DNA from: Leptospiraceae bacterium
GTDB lineage: Bacteria > Spirochaetota > Leptospiria > Leptospirales > Leptospiraceae
DNA length: 34,680 nucleotides
Direction of reading: 5' to 3'
Assembly: GCA_947458405.1 (NCBI GenBank)
Contig: CANGZW010000029.1
Span: 1 to 34,680, forward strand
Part shown: positions 15,740 to 26,459 of the stretch, piece by piece
Layout of the letters: every line of letters starts with the position of its first letter
How positions within the stretch are numbered: position 1 is the stretch's first letter
The notes under the pieces: generated by a model
Seen by the model: only the letters and a program-made list of their open reading frames with translations
Database searches by the model: none
What the model was told of the DNA's origin: nothing
Made by a program: the position numbers and the translations under genes

Positions 15740-17629
15740 CTATGATTTTGTAGGTTTTAAAAGCGTAACAATCTCTTTAGATATTGCCGATGGGGTAAGA
15801 TTGTATTTGTTAAGGATCTCATTTCTTTCCCCATGTGGAATGATCTCTGGAGGCAGTGCATACGTCTTAAGATACCCGCTGAGAAGGTTTCTCTCTAGTT
15901 TGGTTAGAATATAACCTGTGACCCCAGAATCCATATAGCTTTCATCTAATATTATAAAATTCCCGGTAAGTTTTATTTCGGTATTTAGAGTTTCGAGATC
16001 AAGGGGTCTTACCCAGGCAAGATCCAGAATTGTAGAATGAATTTCTGACTTTTTCAATTCTTCTTCAATTTTTTGGGCAAGGCTTAAGAAAGTTCCCACG
16101 GAAATTATGGTTAAATCTCTTCCTTTTTTTAATACTCTGGATTTTCCAAAAACTAAAGGTTCAATTTTTTCCAATGAAAACTTATCAGCCTCTTCACTTC
16201 CCTTCGGAAATCGGATTGCAATTGGACCCTTATCATAATCCTTCATAAAAAACATAGAATTAATCAAATCCTGTGCATTTGTTGGTACATAAATTGACAT
16301 GTTCGGCAGAGCACACAAAAACCCTAAATCAAAGAGACCCTGATGAGTCTCTCCATCTGCCCCTACAATTCCCGACCTGTCGATTACAAATCGAACGGGT
16401 AGATTCATCAAGGAAACATCATGAACCATTTGATCCATAGCACGTGTCAAAAAAGTAGAATAAATGCACATAAAGGGAATGACTCCCCCTGCTACTAAAC
16501 CTGCCGCAAAAGTTACGGAGTGTTGCTCGGCTATCCCCACATCAAAGGTATTTTTGGGATACAATTCAGAATAAGCCTTTAAACCACTCCCTTCTATCAT
16601 TGCTGGGGTGATCGCTACAACTCTAGAGTCTTTTTTTGTCAATCGAATGAGACTCTCCCCCACTATCTTACTATATCCTACCTTTGAGTCCTGGCTCATT
16701 TTCCCAGATTCTTTTTGAAAGGGAGTAACCCCATGGTATTTAATTGGATCTGATTCAGCAGGGCTGTAGCCCCTTCCTTTTTGAGTTAAAATATGAAGGA
16801 GAATCGGTCCCTCTTTTTCTTTGAGTTTTTCTAAAATTTCAATTAACTTATTTATATCATGACCATCTATTGGCCCGAAGTAATTAAAACCCAAATCTTC
16901 AAATAATCCTCCGGGTGTTAAAAATAACTTAAAAGACTTTTCGATTTTTTTGGAGAAACTCACCAGAGCGGGCCCAATGAAAGGTAACCATTTTAATATC
17001 TCATAATAAAGTTTTGTATATTTAGAATAATAATGAGATGTAATTACTGTATTTAAATAATTACTAATACTTCCAATATTTTTAGAGATGGACATATAAT
17101 TATCATTTAGTATCACAAGACAATTTGGTTTAATCTCACCCCCATGATTTAATGCCTCAAGAGCCATACCACATGCAATAGATGCGTCCCCTATCACTGC
17201 CAGACATTTATATTTTTGGTTTGTGAGATCTCGTGATACAGCTTCGCCGAGTAATTGGGAGATGGAAGTGCCAGCATGTCCGGTATTATATAAATCATAC
17301 TCGGATTCTTCCCTCTTTGGAAATCCAGATATGCCTCCAAATTTTCTTACAGTATTTAACTTTTCTCTTCTGCCGGTCAGTATTTTGTGGGGATAAGTCT
17401 GATGTCCTACATCCCAAATTAATCTATCTATGGGGGTGTTATACACATAGTGTATTGCTACCGTAAGTTCAACTGCCCCTAAGTTACTGGAAAAATGTCC
17501 ACCCACATGTGAAAGTGTATCAATGATATATTCTCTAATTTCTTTACAGACTTCCGGAAGCTCATTTATAGGAATTTTCCTTAAATCATCGGGAGAATTG
17601 ATTTTTTCTAATAAGGGATATTTATTCAT
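15740..17629 (-). CDS. dxs: 1-deoxy-D-xylulose-5-phosphate synthase Dxs
   Basis: 629 residues (usual 620-640). It joins pyruvate and glyceraldehyde-3-phosphate using thiamine diphosphate, the entry step of the MEP isoprenoid pathway. Visible are SHVGGHFSSNLGAVELT, WDVGHQTYPHKILTGR, the ThDP motif region GDASIACGMALEALNH to LNDNYMSIS, DGHD, AEQHSVTFAAG, DRSGIVGADGETHQG and RFPKGS. The third residue of the usual GDG of the ThDP motif is Ala here; the rest is intact, so activity is expected. It is the last gene of the long minus-strand chain, 3 nt after the CHASE2 cyclase. dxr lies about 9 kb upstream in the same chain. Confidence 0.97.
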   Translation of the reverse strand: MNKYPLLEKINSPDDLRKIPINELPEVCKEIREYIIDTLSHVGGHFSSNLGAVELTVAIHYVYNTPIDRLIWDVGHQTYPHKILTGRREKLNTVRKFGGISGFPKREESEYDLYNTGHAGTSISQLLGEAVSRDLTNQKYKCLAVIGDASIACGMALEALNHGGEIKPNCLVILNDNYMSISKNIGSISNYLNTVITSHYYSKYTKLYYEILKWLPFIGPALVSFSKKIEKSFKLFLTPGGLFEDLGFNYFGPIDGHDINKLIEILEKLKEKEGPILLHILTQKGRGYSPAESDPIKYHGVTPFQKESGKMSQDSKVGYSKIVGESLIRLTKKDSRVVAITPAMIEGSGLKAYSELYPKNTFDVGIAEQHSVTFAAGLVAGGVIPFMCIYSTFLTRAMDQMVHDVSLMNLPVRFVIDRSGIVGADGETHQGLFDLGFLCALPNMSIYVPTNAQDLINSMFFMKDYDKGPIAIRFPKGSEEADKFSLEKIEPLVFGKSRVLKKGRDLTIISVGTFLSLAQKIEEELKKSEIHSTILDLAWVRPLDLETLNTEIKLTGNFIILDESYMDSGVTGYILTKLERNLLSGYLKTYALPPEIIPHGERNEILNKYNLTPSAISKEIVTLLKPTKS

Positions 17630-17632
17630 AAT

Positions 17633-19912
17633 TTATTTTACAATTTGAATGTATTTACTAAAATCCGAATCGTCAACCAGTCCCAAAAGTTCATATATTT
17701 TTACCTGCATATTCTTTCCCTTCACTTTTACAATATCCAATTCTCTAGCGTATATTCTATCTTTTACTCTTTGGTAGGTAAATTCAGAAATAATAATTTT
17801 GGTTGAATAATTTTTATTTATCTGTTCTAAACGAGAACCTAAATTTACAGAATCCCCCATACATGTATAATTCATTCGATGATTACTTCCCATATTTCCT
17901 AAGATTGCTAATCCAGTGTTTATACCTATTCTAATCTCTAACTTTGGCAAACCCCTACTATCCCAATTGTTCCTTAATTCTTCCAATTTTTTTATTTGAG
18001 CCAAAGCAGCCACACAACAATAATAAGGATGCTCTTCTAAATAGAGGGGAGCACCCCAAAAAGCCATGATTGCATCTCCCATATATTTATCGATTGTACC
18101 CTTATATTCTATTATAGAATCAGTCATAACAGATAAATATTCATTTAATTGACTGACCAATTCTTCAGGACTCATCGCTTCAGAAAGAGAGGTAAATCCA
18201 ACAATATCTGAAAAAAAAACAGTGACTTCCCTCTTTGCTCCACCGAGCTCTGCCTTTTCGGGATTTTTTAATAATTCATCTACAATTTCTTTGGATACAA
18301 ACTTGGAAAATGTACTACGAATATATTTAACATTCTCCTCTTCGGTCATAATTTTATATCCATTTAAAGAAACCAATATTGTAAAAATATTTAATATTAC
18401 ACTTGGAATTTGAAGTATGTAAGTATATTTTAAAAATAAAAAAATGGACAGAACAAAATATGAGATCATAATTATAAAAAACAATAAAAAACTCAAATTA
18501 GTAGAGTATTTGTATAAACTAAAGGTAACTAAAAATCCCATAAATAATAGAATTAATAATTTTTCCAATTCAGTTGGATTTTTAACAAAATTTTGATTTA
18601 AAACTGTATTTAATGTATGAGCATGATGCTCTATGCCAGACATTTCCCCGTAAGGTGAAAGATGAGTATCTTTTGCTGTACCCATACCAGTTGCGTAGTA
18701 CATTGCTAATAAAAAAATATTTTTTTCATAGATAGCTACTGATTCATTTGACCAATCATTTGCTACATCATATAAATCTTCGTCCCGAAAACAAAACAAT
18801 GATCCAGAGAAGTTAATTTCCACCTGTCCACTCAAATCTATGGGTATCACAATTTCTCTTTGGGGATTAGGAAATTTCATTATATCAGACTCAATTCCAG
18901 CTCTATCCACAATATTAATTTTTGGTATATTTTTTAATTTGATGTATTTCCCTATGACAACTTCTGTATCCTTAACTAAATCAATATTAAAATATTTACA
19001 TAGTATCACAAGATCAACAGAAGGATAGTAGATATAAGAATTTTTGCTATAAATTTTTGCTACTAATGGCATTCTTCTATTCACTAAATTTTCTATTTTT
19101 TTTATATTTGCAAAACCCAAACCGGCTACGTTTTGTGAAACTCCCAATATAGGAGGACTCGGGGATTCCAACCAGACGATTCCAGAATTATTTGTATCAA
19201 TTACATTAGTGAGTTTAAATTTATTTAATACTTGAACTTTTAAGTCATAATCTTCGATGGAATATCGTGTTACAGAGGATGTCTCAATGCTATAATCTAC
19301 AATTATATTTTTACTACCCTCTAAGGAATCAGCGAGAATAGTAGCCTCCTCGCCTTTTTCATCCAGGAAAAATATGTCCAAAAAGAGTAAATTATTAGTA
19401 TTTTTAAATTTATTTATAACTTTAGCATACTCTTGCCAATTAATAGGCCATTTTCCATCTAGTTTTTCAATAGTCTCTGTTTTAATTCCAATAATTTGAA
19501 TGTCTTTGCGGGTATTTTCAGGAGGGTCAAACTTTTCAATGTAACCCTGCTCGGTATCAAAGATACTTTTGCCTTTTTTATTCCTAAATGCTTTGTACCT
19601 CCAGGAAATAGAGCTTTCTTCAATATTTATTAATAGAGGTAAAAAATGGCCTGTTGAATAAATTAAAAAAGTTACAAATGTACTGATCCATAAAAAACCA
19701 GAGACCTTAGTATTTAATGAAAAATTGCGTAAAGCCTTATAACTTCCATATGAAAATAATATAAAAACGATATAAAATAAATAAAAATAAATTTTAGATT
19801 CAATATAAGCAGTTGTAATACTAATTATAATTCCTAAAATAGAAAAGAGATAAACATAAAAAATAAAAACATGTAATATCTTTTTTATTTTGGAAATATT
19901 ATCCGTTTTCAT
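17633..19912 (-). CDS. CHASE2-domain membrane adenylate cyclase
   Basis: 759 residues. N-terminal hydrophobic segments (about 11-35, 41-58, 72-95) precede an extracytoplasmic CHASE2-type sensor (about 100-440, including IEKLDGKWPINW and FLDIFFLDE). Three further transmembrane helices follow (about 451-470, 474-495, 498-517), then a class III cyclase (about 560-745). Catalytic residues are complete: D569 (FFSDIVGFT), D613 (YMGDAIM), K609, T683 (NYTCMGD), N690 and R694. The Lys/Thr pair is the common bacterial adenylate cyclase variant. The ATG overlaps the end of trpA by 14 nt, with AGGA close upstream, and dxs follows after 3 nt. It lacks the TPR-like tail often found C-terminal in CHASE2 cyclases. 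The sensed signal is unknown. Confidence 0.95.
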   Translation of the reverse strand: MKTDNISKIKKILHVFIFYVYLFSILGIIISITTAYIESKIYFYLFYIVFILFSYGSYKALRNFSLNTKVSGFLWISTFVTFLIYSTGHFLPLLINIEESSISWRYKAFRNKKGKSIFDTEQGYIEKFDPPENTRKDIQIIGIKTETIEKLDGKWPINWQEYAKVINKFKNTNNLLFLDIFFLDEKGEEATILADSLEGSKNIIVDYSIETSSVTRYSIEDYDLKVQVLNKFKLTNVIDTNNSGIVWLESPSPPILGVSQNVAGLGFANIKKIENLVNRRMPLVAKIYSKNSYIYYPSVDLVILCKYFNIDLVKDTEVVIGKYIKLKNIPKINIVDRAGIESDIMKFPNPQREIVIPIDLSGQVEINFSGSLFCFRDEDLYDVANDWSNESVAIYEKNIFLLAMYYATGMGTAKDTHLSPYGEMSGIEHHAHTLNTVLNQNFVKNPTELEKLLILLFMGFLVTFSLYKYSTNLSFLLFFIIMISYFVLSIFLFLKYTYILQIPSVILNIFTILVSLNGYKIMTEEENVKYIRSTFSKFVSKEIVDELLKNPEKAELGGAKREVTVFFSDIVGFTSLSEAMSPEELVSQLNEYLSVMTDSIIEYKGTIDKYMGDAIMAFWGAPLYLEEHPYYCCVAALAQIKKLEELRNNWDSRGLPKLEIRIGINTGLAILGNMGSNHRMNYTCMGDSVNLGSRLEQINKNYSTKIIISEFTYQRVKDRIYARELDIVKVKGKNMQVKIYELLGLVDDSDFSKYIQIVK

Positions 19913-20720
19913 AATTCCTATTCTTTTTTACTATTAAGGAATTTTTTATTTCCTGAGTATATTGAGATAGTTTTAAACTACAAAGAGTTGGATCCTTTGA
20001 CTCTTCTTCAATTATTTTTTGTATTTTAGAACCTATAATAATTCCATCTGAATAGGCTGAAATTTTCTTTGCCTGTTCTGCTTCAGAAATTCCAAACCCG
20101 GCAAATACTGGAATTTTTAATACATCTTTTACCATTTTAATTCTTTCTTCAATTTTAGAATCAAAATCACTTCTAGATCCTGTAACACCAAATGAAGTCA
20201 CATAATAAATAAATCCTGTAGAATATTTCTTCATTGATTTAATCCTTTCTTTAGAGGATGCAGGAGTTATTAAATTAATAATGGAAATATTATTTTTTTG
20301 TGAGATAGTAAAAATAGATAAATACTCTTTTGTATCAAAAGGGAGATCAGGTATCACTATTCCTCTTACTCCAGAATTATAAGCATTTTTAAAAAAATTT
20401 TCCAGTCCATAACTAATTACAGGATTTAAGTAAGTAATATACACAATTGGTTTTTGAATAATCTCATATATTTTTTTTGTAGTTTCTAAAATAGTTTCCA
20501 TAGAAAAAATCTGATTATCCAATGCACGTTTATATGATTTTTGTATTACAGGACCATCTGCAACCGGATCAGAGAATGGTATTCCTAATTCTAGTATATC
20601 ACAGTTTGGAGAAATAGCTTCTGCCCATTTGATAGATAAATCATAGCTCGGGTCACCCAAAGAAATATAAGGCATAAAAATTGAATCTTTCTTAAGTATG
20701 TATTTACTTAATTCATTCAA
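19899..20720 (-). CDS. trpA: tryptophan synthase alpha subunit TrpA
   Basis: 273 residues (usual 260-270). It cleaves indole-3-glycerol phosphate to indole, which is channelled to TrpB. The catalytic Glu is in [17 protein letters not shown], which also carries the catalytic Asp (FSDP). [30 protein letters not shown] and [12 protein letters not shown] form the TIM-barrel phosphate site. The start is TTG 20720, overlapping the trpB stop as TTGA, with AGGAG 7 nt upstream. The ATG at 20716 is out of frame and meets a stop at once. Confidence 0.97.
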   Translation of the reverse strand: MNELSKYILKKDSIFMPYISLGDPSYDLSIKWAEAISPNCDILELGIPFSDPVADGPVIQKSYKRALDNQIFSMETILETTKKIYEIIQKPIVYITYLNPVISYGLENFFKNAYNSGVRGIVIPDLPFDTKEYLSIFTISQKNNISIINLITPASSKERIKSMKKYSTGFIYYVTSFGVTGSRSDFDSKIEERIKMVKDVLKIPVFAGFGISEAEQAKKISAYSDGIIIGSKIQKIIEEESKDPTLCSLKLSQYTQEIKNSLIVKKNRNYENG

Positions 20721-21913
20721 AGGTTATCTCCTAAAAGTCTTTTTACTTCGGAAACATCCTTGTCACCCCTACCCGATAGACAGATAATTAGATTTTTATT
20801 TTTACCTAACTCTTTAGCCAATTTTTTTCCATAATAAAATGCATGGGCTGTTTCTAGGGCAGGAATAATCCCTTCTAATCTACATAATTCTTTAAATGCT
20901 TCTAAGGCTTCTGAGTCACTAACACTAACATACTCAACTCTTCCGATAGAGGCTAAATAGGCATGCTCGGGTCCCACCCCGGGATAATCCAAACCAGCAG
21001 AGATAGAATGGGCAGGAACGATCTGACCCTGTTCATCTTGAATGATGAGTGTCTTAGTTCCATGAAGATACCCTATTTTTCCCTGTGAAATAGTTGCAGA
21101 GTGCTCTCCGGGCAAATTACCCCTTCCACCTGCCTCAACTCCAATCAATCGCACATCTTTATCTTTTATAAAACCATAGAACATACCAATTGCATTTGAA
21201 CCACCCCCCACACAGGCTACCACAGCAGATGGAAGTTTATTCGTTAATTTTTTAAATTGCTTTCTAGACTCAATTCCAATGATACTTTGAAAATCTCTAA
21301 CAATTGTGGGAAATGGATGTGGTCCAATTGCAGAACCAACTATATAATGAGTATGTGATACATTTAAAGCCCAATCACGCATAGCTTCACTTGTAGCATC
21401 TTTTAAGGTAGCCGTACCACTGCTTACACCAATTAAATTGGCACCGAGCATTTTCATTCGTATTGCATTCAATTCCTGACGGCGTAAATCTTCATTCCCC
21501 ATGTAGATTACAGTTTCTATGTTAAACATAGCACCTACAGTCGCAGTAGCTACACCATGTTGACCTGCACCGGTTTCAGCTATAATTCTTTTTTTTCCCA
21601 TCTCCAAAGCCAAAAGAGCCTGTCCGATGGTATTATTAATTTTATGGGCTCCAGTATGATTTAGATCTTCTCTTTTTAAATATACATTACAGCCCCATTC
21701 TTTACTGAGTCTTTCGGCGTAAGTTATAGGGGAAGGTCTTCCTACATAATTTTTTAGATAGTAATTTAATTTATCATTAAATTTTTTATTATTCTTAAAT
21801 TTTTTATAAACTTCCTCTAGCTCTATTAATGCTGATGTTAGAATTTCAGGAGCATATCTGCCCCCAAATTCACCAAAATATCCCTTTTTTTCGTTATATT
21901 CTATATCTTTCAT
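20717..21913 (-). CDS. trpB: tryptophan synthase beta subunit TrpB
   Basis: 398 residues, the normal TrpB1 length. This PLP enzyme condenses indole and serine to tryptophan. Visible are [12 protein letters not shown], the PLP lysine in [14 protein letters not shown] (near residue 91), [13 protein letters not shown] with the catalytic-site Glu, the phosphate loop [12 protein letters not shown], and LSGRGDKD at the C-terminus. It is the canonical TrpA-partnered form, followed directly by trpA (4-nt overlap). It starts at ATG 5 nt after proS. No other trp genes are in the window. Confidence 0.98.
   Translation of the reverse strand: MKDIEYNEKKGYFGEFGGRYAPEILTSALIELEEVYKKFKNNKKFNDKLNYYLKNYVGRPSPITYAERLSKEWGCNVYLKREDLNHTGAHKINNTIGQALLALEMGKKRIIAETGAGQHGVATATVGAMFNIETVIYMGNEDLRRQELNAIRMKMLGANLIGVSSGTATLKDATSEAMRDWALNVSHTHYIVGSAIGPHPFPTIVRDFQSIIGIESRKQFKKLTNKLPSAVVACVGGGSNAIGMFYGFIKDKDVRLIGVEAGGRGNLPGEHSATISQGKIGYLHGTKTLIIQDEQGQIVPAHSISAGLDYPGVGPEHAYLASIGRVEYVSVSDSEALEAFKELCRLEGIIPALETAHAFYYGKKLAKELGKNKNLIICLSGRGDKDVSEVKRLLGDNL
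20728..20732 (-). promoter_or_regulatory. Shine-Dalgarno for the trpA TTG start
   Basis: AGGAG on the minus strand, inside the end of trpB, 7 nt before TTG 20720. It decides the start and indicates trpB-trpA translational coupling. Confidence 0.8.
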
Positions 21914-21918
21914 TTTTT

Positions 21919-23655
21919 TTATCCTGAAATCTCTAAATAAAGATCATTTCTTAATTTTAAAATTTTATCTCTCAATGTTTCATTTGAATCAAAGATAAAT
22001 GTTTCTTCTATACCGGATTTTCTATTTAAAATAGAAATTTCTTTTTTTTCAAAATAATTCTTACCTATTGTAATACGAATTGGAAAGCCTATGATTTCAG
22101 AATCCTTAAATTTAAAACCAGGTCCCAGATCACGATCATCCCAAAATATTTCTATTGATTGACTTTTTAAATAATTATAGATATTTTCTACTGCAATGCG
22201 ATCCTTCTCTTCTTTTGTAATACTAACCAAGGAAACCTCGAATGGTGATATAGAAATAGGCCAGAATATACCTTTTTGGTCATTACATTGTTCAATTACT
22301 GTCGCCATTGTTCTATTTACACCTATTCCATAACATCCCATTGTTGGAGTGAATAGCTTCCCATTTTTATCCGTAATTTTTAGCTCAAATGCTTTTGTGT
22401 ATTTATCTCCCAATTTAAAAATATGTCCAACTTCGATACCTTTTTCTTGGGTGAGAGAGGATTTACAATTTGGGCATAAATCCCCCTCAACAGACTTTGT
22501 AAAATCCCTATATTTAATTTCTGTTGAAACGTCTCTAGATATTACAAAATCTTTATTATGATGATTCGTTTCATTGGCTCCAACAATATAAGATTCATTT
22601 GGATCAAGTGTAATATCATAAAATACTTTAATATCTTTATGAAACTCTTTTTTGGGTCCTGTATAACCTGGAACTAATTCCAATTCAGTACATTCCTTCT
22701 CGGAAAGGGGTCTAAGCTCAGTTGTATTTAAAAAATTATTTAATTTAACATCATTGACTTCTCGATCTCCACGGATGAATAGTAGTACATTAAATTTATT
22801 ATCCGCCTTTAGATACACAGCTTTTATAAAATTTTCACTTTTAGTTTTAAAAAATTCAGATAATTTATCTATTGAAAAAATATTCTCAGTGAATATCTTT
22901 TCAAACTTTGTAGATTTATGAGATGTTTTATATTCAATAATTACGGGAGTTTTTTCAACATTTCCAGAATAGTCACACTTTCCACAGAGAGAAAGGGTTT
23001 CTTCTCCGATTGGAGAAACAACCATAAACTCTTCCGAACCACTCCCTCCCATACTTCCAGAATCTGCCTGAACCGGAATAGTCTTTAGTCCGCATCTCTG
23101 AAAAATCTTTCTGTATGTCTTTCTCATAACTTCATAAGTTTCATCTAAAGATACATTATCATTATGAAAAGAATATGCATCTTTCATTATAAATTCACGA
23201 GATCGTATTACGCCAAATCTTGGTCTAATCTCATCTCTAAATTTTGTATGAATTTGATATACATTTTTGGGTAGATCTTTGTATGATTTAAAAATAGGTT
23301 TTAATAATGAAGTAAAAGACTCTTCATGGGTAGGTCCAAGAGAGTAATTGACATCATGTCTATCTTTTATTCGAAACATTTCTTTGCCCATTCTCTCCCA
23401 TCTACCACTCTCTTCCCAAATTTCTGCGGGTGTTAGTATAGGGAGTTGAAACTCTAGGGCTCCGGATAAATCCATTTCTTCACGAATAATATTTTCAATT
23501 TTTTTTAAGACTCTAAATCCAAGAGGTAAGTAATGATACAAACCTGATGCACTTTTCCTAATTAAGCCTGCCCTCATCATTAGTTTATGTGATGCAACAA
23601 CTGCATCATTAGGATCTTCTTTTGCAGTTGGTAAAATATAATTAGAAGCTTTCAT
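21919..23655 (-). CDS. proS: prolyl-tRNA synthetase ProS (bacterial type with INS domain)
   Basis: 578 residues (E. coli 572). A class II synthetase charging tRNA-Pro. Motif 1 lies around [23 protein letters not shown]. The ATP/proline loops are [36 protein letters not shown] (motif 2) and [17 protein letters not shown] (motif 3). The segment of about 160 residues between motifs 2 and 3 is the INS editing domain, which hydrolyses Ala-tRNA-Pro. An anticodon-binding domain follows (PFEVSLVSI to the end). The start overlaps the rseP stop (ATGA). Confidence 0.97.
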   Translation of the reverse strand: MKASNYILPTAKEDPNDAVVASHKLMMRAGLIRKSASGLYHYLPLGFRVLKKIENIIREEMDLSGALEFQLPILTPAEIWEESGRWERMGKEMFRIKDRHDVNYSLGPTHEESFTSLLKPIFKSYKDLPKNVYQIHTKFRDEIRPRFGVIRSREFIMKDAYSFHNDNVSLDETYEVMRKTYRKIFQRCGLKTIPVQADSGSMGGSGSEEFMVVSPIGEETLSLCGKCDYSGNVEKTPVIIEYKTSHKSTKFEKIFTENIFSIDKLSEFFKTKSENFIKAVYLKADNKFNVLLFIRGDREVNDVKLNNFLNTTELRPLSEKECTELELVPGYTGPKKEFHKDIKVFYDITLDPNESYIVGANETNHHNKDFVISRDVSTEIKYRDFTKSVEGDLCPNCKSSLTQEKGIEVGHIFKLGDKYTKAFELKITDKNGKLFTPTMGCYGIGVNRTMATVIEQCNDQKGIFWPISISPFEVSLVSITKEEKDRIAVENIYNYLKSQSIEIFWDDRDLGPGFKFKDSEIIGFPIRITIGKNYFEKKEISILNRKSGIEETFIFDSNETLRDKILKLRNDLYLEISG

Positions 23656-25310
23656 CTAAATAACCTTAAGAAATCATTAAAGGTAACGAATAAACCTAAA
23701 GATAGTAAAAATACTAGAGCAATTTTAAAAATCACTTCTATGACATTAGCGGGAATTGGTCTTCCTGCTACCGCCTCATAGAGGTACATAACAATATGTC
23801 CTCCATCAGCTATTGGAATAGGAAGTAAATTCATAATCATAAGTGCGATACTAATTCTTGCAGTAAAATCTAGATAAGTAAAAAATCCATACTCAAGTGT
23901 GATACCTGCAATTTGAACTATTCCAATTGGTCCGGATAAATTATCTTTCACTGATAATATTCCAGTGAAAACCATCTTTAATCCTTTTAACGATGAGCTA
24001 ACATTATCTCCAATTCTTTCAAAAGCAATCAATACAGCTCCTAAAATTGAAACTTTTTCGACTTTTTTTTCAACTTCAAATTTCATAGAAGGCCGAAAGC
24101 CTAATAGACCAATAGGCCTTACCATTACTTCTGCTGAGTAATTTAAACCCTGAACATCTAGTGATACTTTTCTCTTAGTCGCAAGGTCAGATTTTAAAGA
24201 ATTAAAGTCGTCATACATTTTTCCATCTATTTTTAGATTACTTAATTTTTGAGCTATCTTTGGATCATAACCCGCAATTGATAAATTTTTAATAAATAGA
24301 TTTGAAATTTTACTATCAGTTATATTATATAATTCTAATATATCCGCACCCAAAACAGGAACATCCACAGTAGTCTGTTCTTTAATCCAAGGAGTTAGAA
24401 GTGGGTATTTTTTTCTTAATAATTTTATTTTTACAGTTTTATTTTGATAATTTCCTAATATATTTTGTAATTCAGAAACTGTCGATACCTGCTTATTCTC
24501 TACTTCTAAAATTTCATCCCCATCATTTAAATAAGCTATTGCCCGAATGGGAGAAAACCCTGATTTTTGAGACGGTATGGAGTCTGAAAATTCAGATTTA
24601 GTTTTTTCTACTTCACTGCCGAGTATTGATTTTACATAGCTTCTGAATTGCTCTCCGTATGTAAAAGTAACTACAACATTTCTTTTTCCATAAGGCTCAA
24701 CTCCAATTGTGGGCCTTCCTCCCCCGGAGTAGATATCAGGAGCAAACTTTACTTTGTTTAAAATATTGTCACGAAGATACTCAACTTCTAAGTCTCCTCC
24801 ACCGGAGAGGCTAACGTAATTAAAAATATCTTCAAAGTAAACTATTTCTTTTCCATTGATTTTGACAATTTCATCTCCCGTTCTAAGTCCTGCTTTATGT
24901 GCGGGCATAAAATCATAAGTGGGATCAATAAATATTTTATTAGACGGGGGTGTATCTCCGAGAAGAGCTAAAATAAAAAATATAAAAAATCCCATAATTA
25001 AATTAAAGAGAGGACCCCCTATGACAGGAATGATTCTTTTTAATGGTGGAGTAGAAAGCAATTCACCGGGCTTTCCCTTTAATCTCTTGGTGTATTGATC
25101 CCCTTTAAACATAACATAACCCCCCACAGGGAATCCAGTTATTTGGTAGGTAGTCTCTCCAATTCGTTTTTTCCAGATTCCTTTTCCATACCCGATTGAA
25201 AAAATTCTAGCTTTTACTCCAACGAGCATTCCACAGAGTAAGTGTCCCAATTCATGAATAAATATTGAGACGCCTAACATGACAATCGCACCGAGAATTA
25301 TTAGTAACAT
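23652..25310 (-). CDS. rseP: RseP-family site-2 protease with PDZ domains
   Basis: 552 residues, about 100 longer than E. coli RseP. This membrane zinc metalloprotease performs regulated intramembrane proteolysis. The first helix holds the zinc motif HELGH (residues 20-24), then GYVMFKGDQ. The C-terminal metal motif is NLLPIPIADGGH (normally NxxPxPxLDGG; the Asp is kept). Between them PDZ1 starts at FMPAHKAGLRTGDEIVKING and PDZ2 at FSPIRAIAYLNDGDEILEVEN. A third, degenerate PDZ-like segment (NLKIDGKMYDDFNSLKSDLA, then VMVRPIGLLGFRP) explains the extra length. The ATG overlaps the dxr stop (TAATG). Substrates are unknown; no anti-sigma factor gene is adjacent. Confidence 0.94.
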   Translation of the reverse strand: MLLIILGAIVMLGVSIFIHELGHLLCGMLVGVKARIFSIGYGKGIWKKRIGETTYQITGFPVGGYVMFKGDQYTKRLKGKPGELLSTPPLKRIIPVIGGPLFNLIMGFFIFFILALLGDTPPSNKIFIDPTYDFMPAHKAGLRTGDEIVKINGKEIVYFEDIFNYVSLSGGGDLEVEYLRDNILNKVKFAPDIYSGGGRPTIGVEPYGKRNVVVTFTYGEQFRSYVKSILGSEVEKTKSEFSDSIPSQKSGFSPIRAIAYLNDGDEILEVENKQVSTVSELQNILGNYQNKTVKIKLLRKKYPLLTPWIKEQTTVDVPVLGADILELYNITDSKISNLFIKNLSIAGYDPKIAQKLSNLKIDGKMYDDFNSLKSDLATKRKVSLDVQGLNYSAEVMVRPIGLLGFRPSMKFEVEKKVEKVSILGAVLIAFERIGDNVSSSLKGLKMVFTGILSVKDNLSGPIGIVQIAGITLEYGFFTYLDFTARISIALMIMNLLPIPIADGGHIVMYLYEAVAGRPIPANVIEVIFKIALVFLLSLGLFVTFNDFLRLFR

Positions 25311-26458
25311 TATGATTCCTTTCTAATCTTTGCCGTTTTTCTGGCAAGTGAATCTATTTCGAGAAATTCCTCCAAGGATTCCGGATAACTAATAGGTATT
25401 TTGTTTAAGGTTTTTTCGATTATTTCTGTTATTTCTAAAAATTTGATTTCCTGTTTTAGAAAAAGTTCAACAGCAACCTCATTAGCGGCATTATAGATAC
25501 AGGGAGCCGTTCCACCCATTTTTCCTGATTGAATGGCAAGAGGTAATGCCGGATATCTTTTATAATCAACCTCTTTAAATGTTAAGTTTTTAAAGGATGC
25601 CGGTTTTCTTTCTATCAGTATTTCAGGAGTGGGATTAGGATAAAAAATGGAGTGTGCTACAGGAAAAATCATATCCGGGTGGGATGCATACATTTCCACT
25701 GACCCATCTTTATTTTCTACAATTCCATGAACTATACTTTCAGGATGTATTACGATTTCAATTTTTTCATAGGGCATGTCAAACAAAAAATGTGCTTCAA
25801 TTACTTCTAAACTTTTATTTACCAAAGAGGCTGAATCTATTGTAATTTTCGGTCCCATTTTCCAGGTCGGATGTTTGAGTGCCTGTTCTACTGTTACATT
25901 TTTTAAGTCTTCGATTGGAAAGTCACGAAAAGATCCACCTGATGCAGTAAGTGTAATACAATTTATATTTTCTTTTTTCTTATGATTAATTAATTGGAAA
26001 AGTGCGTTATGTTCTGAATCTACAGGAATCAATTCTGATTTACTTTGTTTTAATAATGATTTGATGTAAGGACCGAAAGTCACCAATGTTTCTTTGTTGG
26101 CTATTCCGATTTTTTTATTGGCTTGTATTGCAGAAATCGTCGGATGGATTCCAATAGCTCCAACAATTGCAGTAACTACAATATCAATTTCATTGAATGA
26201 AACTATTTCTTTTAAAAAAGAATCTCCATATAAAATTATCGTATTACTTTTTTTTGTTCCGAGAAATCCTCTATCTACATTCGAATCTGTAATAACTAAA
26301 TATTCAGGGGAATATTTAGTTATAATTTCCAGACCTTTTTTAAGATTAGAGTGAATACTACAATTTAGTAATTTTAATTTATCCGGAAATCTATCAATGA
26401 CTTTCAGGCAGGATTCTCCGACAGAACCCGAGGCTCCCAAAAGAGATATATTAATCAT
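25310..26458 (-). CDS. dxr: 1-deoxy-D-xylulose-5-phosphate reductoisomerase Dxr
   Basis: 382 residues (usual 390-400). It converts DXP to 2-C-methyl-D-erythritol 4-phosphate, the second MEP step and the target of fosmidomycin. NADPH site LGASGSVGESCL; GIANKETLV; metal/substrate residues in PVDSEHNALFQ; LTASGGSFRD; HPTWKMGPKITIDSASLVNKSLEVIEAHFLF; HPESIVHGIVE; and GGTAPCIYNAANEVAV. All are intact. It starts at ATG one base after the cdsA stop, in the order cdsA-dxr-rseP that is common across bacteria. Confidence 0.98.
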   Translation of the reverse strand: MINISLLGASGSVGESCLKVIDRFPDKLKLLNCSIHSNLKKGLEIITKYSPEYLVITDSNVDRGFLGTKKSNTIILYGDSFLKEIVSFNEIDIVVTAIVGAIGIHPTISAIQANKKIGIANKETLVTFGPYIKSLLKQSKSELIPVDSEHNALFQLINHKKKENINCITLTASGGSFRDFPIEDLKNVTVEQALKHPTWKMGPKITIDSASLVNKSLEVIEAHFLFDMPYEKIEIVIHPESIVHGIVENKDGSVEMYASHPDMIFPVAHSIFYPNPTPEILIERKPASFKNLTFKEVDYKRYPALPLAIQSGKMGGTAPCIYNAANEVAVELFLKQEIKFLEITEIIEKTLNKIPISYPESLEEFLEIDSLARKTAKIRKES

Positions 26459-26459
26459 T

